DNA of 64,000 nt, taken from the NCBI GenBank assembly GCA_902767775.1, contig CACXIP010000003.1, positions 124,001-188,000 of the forward strand, in the 5' to 3' direction. The notes under the pieces were generated by a model that did no database searches, was not told the origin of the DNA, and worked only from the letters and a program-made list of their open reading frames with translations. Of the stretch, positions 57,978 to 64,000 are shown piece by piece. Position numbers and translations under genes: made by a program. The DNA comes from an uncultured Prevotellaceae bacterium (GTDB taxonomy: Bacteria > Bacteroidota > Bacteroidia > Bacteroidales > Bacteroidaceae). Within the stretch, counting starts at the first letter, position 1. Each line of letters opens with the position of its first letter.

Positions 57978-60104
57978 ATGACACCTTCAAATATAGAAAA
58001 AGAACAGGAAACTACAGTCCAGGAAAACCAGCCACAGTCTGAAGCGCGCAAGAATCCTTTTTTTGAGCCATTCGACACACCCCATGGCACCTATCCATTT
58101 GACAAAATACAACTTGAGGATTATGAGCCTGCCTTCATCGAAGGTATCCGCCGAGACAAGGAACAAATCGACAAAACAATCAACAACCCCGAAAAGCCTA
58201 CTTTTGACAACACCATCATCTGCAAGGATGATGACCATGTGTATTATGGCCTGCTCGACCGTGTTTCGACCGTTTTTTTCAATCTTCTGAGTGCTGAAAC
58301 CTCAGATGAGTTGGATGCCCTTGCACAAAAGATAGAACCGCTTCTCACACAGCACCACAACGATGTGATGCTCAACGAGCGTTTGTTTGAGCGCATCAAA
58401 TATGTTCATCTCCACCATCGCCGCCTCACTCCAGAAGAGAAGCGCCTGCTTGACAACACCTACGAAGGTTTCACACGCTGCGGTGCTCTCCTCAACGAAG
58501 AGGGCAAAGCCCGTCTGCGGCAACTCAACGAAGAGAGCAGCATGCTCTCTCTTCAGTTCTCCCAGAACCTTCGTAAGGAGAGGAAAGCATACACGCTGCA
58601 TTTAACCGACGAAGCCGACCTCGCCGGACTCCCCGACCGTGTGCGTGATGCCGCAGCCGAAGAAGCCAAGGAGCGCGGTCTCGACGGTTGGGTATTTACC
58701 CTTGATGCCCCCAGCATCGGTCCGTTCATGAAATATTCCACACGCCGTGAACTCCGTGAGCAACTCTATATGGCCAGCAACACGGTATGCACCCATGACA
58801 ATAGTGAAAACAACATAGAGATTTGCAAGCGCATCGTCAACGTGCAACGTGAGCGTGCCCAGTTGCTCGGTTTCAAAAACCTTGCCGACTTTGTGCTTCG
58901 CCGCCGTATGGCCAGCAATGTACGCAATGTTTATCGTCTGCTCGACCAGTTGATTGATGCCTACAAGCCCACAGCCATTAAAGAAATAGCTGAAGTGGAG
59001 CGCCTTGCCCGTAGGAAAGAAGGCAAGAATTACCATTTTGAGCCCTGGGACCTTGCCCACTATTCCTATCAGTTGCAGATGAAGAAATACAACATCGACT
59101 CAGAGATGTTGCGCCCCTATTTTGAACTTTCCAAGGTAACCGAAGGCATTTTTGGTCTTGCCAACCGCCTTTACGGCATCACCTTCCGCGAGAATAAGGA
59201 CATCCCTGTCTATCATCCCGACGTGAAAGCCTATGAGGTATTCGACCAAGACGGAAGCTACCTCGCCGTGTTCTACGCAGACTTCCATCCCCGCAAAGGC
59301 AAACAGGGCGGTGCCTGGATGACGAATTACCAAGGGCAATATATCAACTCAAAGGGTGAGAACATCCGCCCGCATGTAAGCGTCGTGATGAACCTCACCA
59401 AGCCCACAGAGAGTCAGCCCTCTCTGCTGAGTCTGGGAGAGGTGGAGACATTCCTGCATGAATTTGGACACTCCCTCCACGGCATGTTTGCCAACACCCG
59501 CTTTGAGAGCATGTCGGGCACCAGCGTTTGGTGGGACTTTGTGGAACTCCCTTCGCAGTTCATGGAGAATTATGCGATGGAAAAAGAATTCCTACGCACT
59601 TTCGCATTCCATTATCAAACAGGTGAGCCATTACCCGATGAACTGATTGAGCGCATCATGAAGAGCCGCAATTTCCAAGTGGCTTATGGCTGCCTGCGAC
59701 AAGTGAGTTTCGGCCTTCTCGATATGGCCTATTACACCCTCCGCGAAGAGTTCACTGGCGATTTGCTGGAGTTTGAGCAAAAAGCATGGTCCAAGGCCAT
59801 CATCCTTCCCCAGCAACCCGGTACCTGCATGACCACCCAGTTCTCACACATTATGGCTGGCGGCTATGCATCAGGCTATTACAGTTATAAGTGGGCAGAG
59901 GTGTTGGAAGCCGATGCTTTCAGTGTATTCAAGAAACACGGCATTTTCGACCGCGAGACAGCACAGCGTTTCCGGGATTGCATTCTCTCCCGTGGCGGCA
60001 CCGAGCACCCAATGACACTTTACAAACGTTTCCGTGGCGGTGAGCCCACCATTGATGCTCTTCTTCGCCGCAACGGCATTCGTCGCCCCCGAAAAAAGAA
60101 ATAA
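57978..60104 (+). CDS. M3 family metallopeptidase (peptidyl-dipeptidase Dcp-like)
   Basis: The 708-residue zinc peptidase has the HExxH motif in TFLHEFGHSLHGMF near residue 495 and a downstream Glu in the MSGTSVWWDFVELPSQFMENY region, as in thimet oligopeptidase and Dcp. DLAHYSYQLQMKKYNID and YADFHPRKGKQGGAWM are further family segments. No signal peptide is seen from the chosen start, so it is probably cytoplasmic and degrades short peptides. A TTG at 57915 is in frame but lies ahead of the promoter box. The next gene starts 4 bases after its stop. Confidence 0.92.
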   Translation: MTPSNIEKEQETTVQENQPQSEARKNPFFEPFDTPHGTYPFDKIQLEDYEPAFIEGIRRDKEQIDKTINNPEKPTFDNTIICKDDDHVYYGLLDRVSTVFFNLLSAETSDELDALAQKIEPLLTQHHNDVMLNERLFERIKYVHLHHRRLTPEEKRLLDNTYEGFTRCGALLNEEGKARLRQLNEESSMLSLQFSQNLRKERKAYTLHLTDEADLAGLPDRVRDAAAEEAKERGLDGWVFTLDAPSIGPFMKYSTRRELREQLYMASNTVCTHDNSENNIEICKRIVNVQRERAQLLGFKNLADFVLRRRMASNVRNVYRLLDQLIDAYKPTAIKEIAEVERLARRKEGKNYHFEPWDLAHYSYQLQMKKYNIDSEMLRPYFELSKVTEGIFGLANRLYGITFRENKDIPVYHPDVKAYEVFDQDGSYLAVFYADFHPRKGKQGGAWMTNYQGQYINSKGENIRPHVSVVMNLTKPTESQPSLLSLGEVETFLHEFGHSLHGMFANTRFESMSGTSVWWDFVELPSQFMENYAMEKEFLRTFAFHYQTGEPLPDELIERIMKSRNFQVAYGCLRQVSFGLLDMAYYTLREEFTGDLLEFEQKAWSKAIILPQQPGTCMTTQFSHIMAGGYASGYYSYKWAEVLEADAFSVFKKHGIFDRETAQRFRDCILSRGGTEHPMTLYKRFRGGEPTIDALLRRNGIRRPRKKK

Positions 60105-60108
60105 CGCC

Positions 60109-60552
60109 ATGACCACAGAAAAAAAACAGCATCTGCTCGACCAACGCTACCTGCGCATGGCCCGCATCTGGGCAGAAAACAGCTACTGTCAGCGCCGCCA
60201 GGTGGGTGCTTTGGTGGTGAAAGACAAGATGATTATCAGCGACGGCTACAACGGCACACCGAGTGGTTTTGAGAATATATGCGAGGATGAGAACAACGTG
60301 ACGAAACCTTATGTGCTTCACGCAGAAGCCAACGCCATCACCAAACTCGCCCGGAGCAACAACAACAGCAGCGGAGCTACCCTATACGTTACCGCCTCTC
60401 CCTGCTTGGAGTGCTCCAAACTCATCATTCAGTCTGGCATCCGCCGTGTGGTCTATGGAGAAGAATACCGTCTTGCCGACGGAATCGAACTCCTTCGCCG
60501 CGCCAACATAGAAGTAAAATTCATCAACCTCAACGAACATGAATCTGAATAA
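60109..60552 (+). CDS. dCMP deaminase family protein
   Basis: A 147-residue zinc deaminase with the proton-shuttle motif VLHAEANAI near residue 70 and zinc-binding TASPCLECSKLI near 97, plus CQRRQVGALVVKDKMIISDGYNGTPSG upstream (Zn- and nucleotide-site residues, quoted in part). It converts dCMP to dUMP for thymidylate synthesis or acts on a related base. The frame is open from 60034 within the peptidase gene, but the ATG at 60109 is the normal start. Its end overlaps the S41 gene by 14 bases. Confidence 0.9.
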   Translation: MTTEKKQHLLDQRYLRMARIWAENSYCQRRQVGALVVKDKMIISDGYNGTPSGFENICEDENNVTKPYVLHAEANAITKLARSNNNSSGATLYVTASPCLECSKLIIQSGIRRVVYGEEYRLADGIELLRRANIEVKFINLNEHESE

Positions 60553-62173
60553 GTCCAACCGCTATATGCCGTTGATGCTTGCCGCCTGCGTGGTGCTCGG
60601 TATCATCATCGGGTCGTTTTATGCCAATCATTTCTCGGGCAACCGCCTGAATATCATCAACTCGGGCAGTAACCGTCTCAACAACCTGCTCCACATCATC
60701 GACGACCAGTATGTGGACAGCGTGAATATGAACGACTTGGTGGAAAAAGCCATACCTGAGATACTGGCTGAGCTCGATCCTCACTCCACATATATCAGCG
60801 CCAAAGATGTGCAGTCGGCCAACGATGAACTTCATGGTTCCTTCTCTGGTGTCGGCATAGAATTTGTCATCCGCAAGGATACCATCCATATCCAAAATGT
60901 CATTGCGGGCGGTCCAGCAGAGGAAGCGGGTCTGCAGGCTGGCGACAAAATTGTGAGTGTTGACGACAAACCTTTCGTTGGCGAGGAGGTGACCAATGAG
61001 GAAGCCATGCGCCGTCTGAAAGGTCCCCGTGGCACAAAGGTAAAGATTGGTGTTGAGCGGTTCCACCAAAACAAACCTCGCTACTACACAGTTACCCGCG
61101 ACGATATTGTCACCCACAGCATCAGCACGGTCTACATGATAGACGAAAAAGCCAACATCGGCTATATCCGTATCAAAAATTTCGGTGAGAATACCTATGG
61201 TGAGATGCTCGGTGCCCTTGCCCAACTCTCTCAGGAAGGCATGGAGAGTCTGATTATCGACTTGCGCGACAACTCCGGCGGCTATATGGCTCCCGCCATT
61301 CAGATTGTCAATGAGTTTCTTCCCAAAGGCTGCCGCATCGTCTATACCGAAGGTCGCAAGCAGCCCCGTGAGATATTTCCCAGTGACGGTCGTGGTGCCT
61401 ATCAGAAGATACCCCTTGTGGTACTCATCAACGAAGGCTCCGCCTCTGCCTCTGAGATTTTTGCAGGAGCCATCCAGGACAATGACCGTGGCACCGTCAT
61501 CGGACGCCGATCTTTCGGCAAGGGACTGGTGCAGAAACCCATTGAGTTCTCCGATGGCAGCATGATTCGCCTGACCATCTCCCGTTACTATACCCCGTCG
61601 GGCCGCTGTATCCAAAAACCCTATACGACAGGCAATGACAAAGATTATGAGGAAGATTTGCTCACACGCTATTCCCGTGGCGAGTATTTCTCACAGGACA
61701 GCATCAAGCACACCGGTCCTGCCTACCACACCCGTCTTGGTCGGACTGTCTATGGCGGTGGCGGCATCACCCCCGATATCTTTGTGCCAGAGGATACGCT
61801 CGGCATCACCTCTTATTATAAAGAGGCGGCTATGAGCGGCATGATTTTGCAGTTTGCCTTTGACTACACTGATGAGAACAGGGAGAAGATGAAAGGGTAC
61901 AACACGATGCAGAGTTTGCTCTCCTATCTGAAGAAGCAAAACCTGTTGGAGAAATTCGCTGCCTACGGTGACAAGAATGGCTTACAGCGCCGCAACTTGA
62001 TGCTTCAGAAATCACAGTCACTGTTCGATCGCTACATCTACAGCCGCATCATCTACAACATGCTTGATGAGGAAGCCTGGAACGAGTACCTCAACTCTGA
62101 TGACCCCACTATCAACGAGGCACTCAAAATCATCAGGAGCAATTCCGCCTTCCCAAAAGAAGAAAAAGAATAA
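60539..62173 (+). CDS. S41 family C-terminal processing protease (CtpA-like)
   Basis: The 544-residue protein has an N-terminal membrane anchor (YMPLMLAACVVLGIIIGSF), a PDZ domain at about residues 95-180 (GVGIEFVIRKDTI, GPAEEAGLQAGDKIVSVDD) and a tail-specific protease domain with the catalytic Ser in INEGSASASEIFAGAIQ near residue 305 and the Lys in RRSFGKGLVQ near 328. It should cleave proteins at C-termini in the periplasm. It overlaps the deaminase gene by 14 bases. The C-terminal 130 residues are helical and common in Bacteroidetes homologues. Confidence 0.93.
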   Translation: MNLNKSNRYMPLMLAACVVLGIIIGSFYANHFSGNRLNIINSGSNRLNNLLHIIDDQYVDSVNMNDLVEKAIPEILAELDPHSTYISAKDVQSANDELHGSFSGVGIEFVIRKDTIHIQNVIAGGPAEEAGLQAGDKIVSVDDKPFVGEEVTNEEAMRRLKGPRGTKVKIGVERFHQNKPRYYTVTRDDIVTHSISTVYMIDEKANIGYIRIKNFGENTYGEMLGALAQLSQEGMESLIIDLRDNSGGYMAPAIQIVNEFLPKGCRIVYTEGRKQPREIFPSDGRGAYQKIPLVVLINEGSASASEIFAGAIQDNDRGTVIGRRSFGKGLVQKPIEFSDGSMIRLTISRYYTPSGRCIQKPYTTGNDKDYEEDLLTRYSRGEYFSQDSIKHTGPAYHTRLGRTVYGGGGITPDIFVPEDTLGITSYYKEAAMSGMILQFAFDYTDENREKMKGYNTMQSLLSYLKKQNLLEKFAAYGDKNGLQRRNLMLQKSQSLFDRYIYSRIIYNMLDEEAWNEYLNSDDPTINEALKIIRSNSAFPKEEKE

Positions 62174-62202
62174 GCTTCACACCCTACTTTCGGCTCAGGA
62201 TA

Positions 62203-62493
62203 TCAGAAAAACTTAATATCGGCGATGACCATGACTCCGATATGGTTGTTGAGCCTTTGGACAATATGTGCACGCATCATCGACAATTCGGCTCTCAAGG
62301 CCGAATTGTTGATTTCCACCATAAGGGTTTGATTGGAGATATATACCTGTCCCGTGTATCTTGCGATGCTCGGACCCATCACCTCACCCCATGAGTTGAT
62401 GAGCCTTCGCTGCAGCAAAGGTGTCTCAAGTCCGGATGCTCTCAGGAAATTGACCAAAACATCGTCAAGGTTTTTCACTTGTCTGCGGAACAT
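62203..62493 (-). CDS. DciA-like protein (DUF721)
   Basis: The 96-residue protein has RRLINSWGEVMGPSIARYTG and LMVEINNSALRAELSMMRAHIVQRLN, the core of DUF721/DciA proteins, which help load the replicative helicase DnaB in bacteria lacking DnaC. It lies 27 bases downstream of recF on the same strand, the classic DciA position in many Bacteroidetes. It is somewhat short but complete for the Bacteroidetes form. Confidence 0.83.
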   Translation of the reverse strand: MFRRQVKNLDDVLVNFLRASGLETPLLQRRLINSWGEVMGPSIARYTGQVYISNQTLMVEINNSALRAELSMMRAHIVQRLNNHIGVMVIADIKFF

Positions 62494-62520
62494 ATCTTTC
62501 TTTGTTTCAATTGGTTGTTA

Positions 62521-63624
62521 CTATTGTTTCATGTGGATATCTCCATTCTCAACCTCAAAAATCTTGTAGTCGGAGGATGAATGCTGAAGGATTCTGTCAA
62601 GATGGTCGCGATTGGTATCGGTAATGAATATTTGTCCGAACTCATTTCCCGAAACCAGTTGCACAATCTGCTCAACACGGTTGGCATCGAGTTTGTCGAA
62701 AATATCATCTAGCAACAAGAGCGGTGTGGTGCGGCTGTTGGTGCGCTTCAAAAAATCAAACTGAGCGAGTTTGAGGGCAATGGCAAACGACTTGTTCTGC
62801 CCTTGACTGCCCTCTCTTTTCATGGGATATCCTCCCAGTCTCATGTCAAGGTCATCACGATGAATGCCATGCAGTGAGTATCCCACAATACGGTCCTTCG
62901 CCCTATCTCGTCTGATGACCTCCAGCAGCGGCCCCCTCTGTCCATGCGATACATACTCAATGCCTACCTTCTCACGATTATCGCAGATACGTTGGTAGAT
63001 ATTCTGGAAAACCGGTACAAATTCCTTTACAAAATGCGCTCTCTTGGCATATACTTGTTCGCCCTCTGCCGCCATCTGCATTTCCAATACATCCATAAGG
63101 GCAGGATCGGGTTCCTCTTCAGTTTTGAGCAAGGCGTTGCGCTGTTGGAGTGCCTTGTTGTAATTGTTGAGTGCCTGAAGATAAGAGTTGTCAAACTGTG
63201 AGATAACCATATCCATCAACCGTCTCCGCTCCTCACTCCCACCCTCGATAATCACGGAGTCGGAAGGCGAGACCATGATGAGCGGTATCAGTCCGATATG
63301 CTCAGAGAGACGTTTATACTCTTTCTTATTGCGTTTGAAATGCTTTTTCTGCCCTCGTTTCATCCCACAATAGATATGCTCTATATCCCCATTCTCCGTT
63401 TCATATTGTCCCTCAATCATGAAGAAGTCCTGGTCATGACATATCATCTGCGAGTCGATGGCCGACTGGGCGCTCCTGCAGAAAGACAAGAAATGGACTG
63501 CATCCAGGAAATTGGTTTTCCCCATGCCATTCTGACCCAGCAGACAATTCATCTTTGGTGACAGACTGACATTTGCTGCCAGAATATTCCTATAGTTGAC
63601 TATTGAGATATTGTTGAGTATCAT
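62521..63624 (-). CDS. recF: DNA replication and repair protein RecF
   Basis: The 367-residue SMC-like ATPase has Walker A G30-QNGMG-K36-T37, a signature-like segment SQGQNKSFAIALKLAQ near residue 275 and Walker B TPLLLLDDIFDKLD near 305. IVNYRNILAANVSL near the start is typical of RecF. It loads RecA at gaps with RecO and RecR. It precedes the DciA-like gene. A TAACTTTG box sits 33 bases upstream of its start. Confidence 0.95.
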   Translation of the reverse strand: MILNNISIVNYRNILAANVSLSPKMNCLLGQNGMGKTNFLDAVHFLSFCRSAQSAIDSQMICHDQDFFMIEGQYETENGDIEHIYCGMKRGQKKHFKRNKKEYKRLSEHIGLIPLIMVSPSDSVIIEGGSEERRRLMDMVISQFDNSYLQALNNYNKALQQRNALLKTEEEPDPALMDVLEMQMAAEGEQVYAKRAHFVKEFVPVFQNIYQRICDNREKVGIEYVSHGQRGPLLEVIRRDRAKDRIVGYSLHGIHRDDLDMRLGGYPMKREGSQGQNKSFAIALKLAQFDFLKRTNSRTTPLLLLDDIFDKLDANRVEQIVQLVSGNEFGQIFITDTNRDHLDRILQHSSSDYKIFEVENGDIHMKQ

Positions 63625-63656
63625 GAGTTTTACGCTTGGTAAGGCTGTAATTTCTG

Positions 63657-63664
63657 CAAAGTTA
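63657..63664 (-). promoter_or_regulatory. -7 box for recF
   Basis: TAACTTTG on the minus strand matches TAnnTTTG, 33 bases upstream of the recF start. A weak TTCG lies near the -33 position. It is divergent from the box at 63729. Confidence 0.6.
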
Positions 63665-63728
63665 CGCCATTTAAGGATGAAAAACGAAAAAAGTTAGCAA
63701 TAAATTTCAGCATTTAGGAAAATATGAG

Positions 63729-63736
63729 TAATTTTG
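63729..63736 (+). promoter_or_regulatory. -7 box for the gene at the right edge
   Basis: TAATTTTG matches TAnnTTTG, with TTTC at 63705-63708 about 20 bases upstream as a near-match -33 box. The leader to the ATG at 63830 is about 85 bases long and contains no evident hairpin. Confidence 0.55.
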
Positions 63737-63829
63737 CGACGCAAAAATTTATGCCTGCATTTGGGGATTTGTCCAACCAGAAACAGAGGCTGATTCTGCA
63801 CTAGAACAACAATTAAAACAATAACAATA

Positions 63830-64000
63830 ATGGCAAAGAAAAAACAAGAGAACAACTCCGAGTTAATGGAGACCCTCAACAAGTCGGAGGCATTTCTGAC
63901 TAAAAACAAGAAAACAATTATTTCCTGTATTATCGCCCTGGTCGTTCTGATAGGTGCATTCATCGCATGGAAAAACTACTCATCATCACGCAATGAGAAA
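63830..64000 (+). CDS. Membrane-anchored protein, N-terminal part (likely TPR/YfgM-like)
   Basis: The 57 visible codons read MAKKKQENNSELMETLNKSE, a polar start, then a single membrane segment (IISCIIALVVLIGAFIAW) near residues 34-51, and KNYSSSRNEK. A cytoplasmic head, one anchor and an exported C-terminus fit the tetratricopeptide repeat proteins commonly encoded beside recF in Bacteroidetes, but the repeats lie beyond the window. The gene continues past base 64000. Confidence 0.6.
   Translation, partial: MAKKKQENNSELMETLNKSEAFLTKNKKTIISCIIALVVLIGAFIAWKNYSSSRNEK

Noticed and set aside
60530-61615. 361-codon minus-strand frame opposite the S41 protease
   Set aside because: It is a shadow of a well-supported protease gene with PDZ and catalytic motifs.

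Overview
The window looks like a Bacteroidales chromosome segment, most likely from a Prevotella-type organism. Evidence read from the sequence: start-proximal TAnnTTTG (-7) boxes with TTTG-like -33 boxes, weak Shine-Dalgarno signals, an outer-membrane beta-barrel receptor with a carboxypeptidase-like N-terminal domain, and secreted glycoside hydrolases ending in a YDLQGR...KGIYI type tail. No species can be fixed from sequence alone, and no tRNA, rRNA, CRISPR array or transposase was found.

Region 1 (1-29634) is one long plus-strand surface polysaccharide locus. It holds ten GT2-type genes (one cut by the window edge, one of the StrF-like subgroup), a GT8 gene, a galactofuranosyltransferase-like gene, four GT4 genes including a rhamnosyltransferase-like one, a Wzy-like polymerase, three acyltransferase-3 proteins, an MBOAT O-acetyltransferase with two SGNH-like partners, a large HAD-type protein, a nucleotidyltransferase/thymidylate-kinase-like fusion, an APH-like kinase and a CpsB-type PHP phosphatase. 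The block up to about 21.9 kb is mostly AT-rich, and the later genes are clearly richer in G+C. Between them a GxxExxY nuclease-fold gene (23508-23882) sits between oppositely oriented CACGAA/TTCGTG repeat arrays. A secreted GH27 alpha-galactosidase follows at 29651-31378.

Region 2 (31375-37655, minus strand) is a trp operon in the order trpD-C-A-B-E-G, with no trpF. Its leader carries a complete attenuator that I could read directly: a consensus promoter, a 16-residue leader peptide with three consecutive Trp codons, an antiterminator pairing and an intrinsic terminator.

Region 3 (37721-48889) holds a GH30-family enzyme, then a compact unit of special interest: a Tat-signal protein with twelve Cys-x5-Cys repeats (40493-41155), a radical SAM/SPASM protein with a PqqD-like N-terminus 9 bases downstream, and a secreted S9 peptidase. 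Together they look like a ribosomally made, radical-SAM-modified, Tat-exported repeat peptide system. A LytTR regulator, a LiaF-like membrane protein and an outer-membrane receptor follow.

Region 4 (48992-55964) is a packed run of small accessory genes: two acetyltransferases, an acyltransferase, GyrI-like and MerR/GyrI proteins, a CDP-alcohol phosphatidyltransferase, a class A beta-lactamase, DUF3795, VOC and flavin reductase proteins, plus two decayed gene ends.

Region 5 (55999-64000) is mostly housekeeping: a GH13 enzyme with an altered active-site region, an M3 peptidase, a dCMP-deaminase-like protein, an S41 protease, a DciA-like protein, RecF and the start of a membrane-anchored protein.
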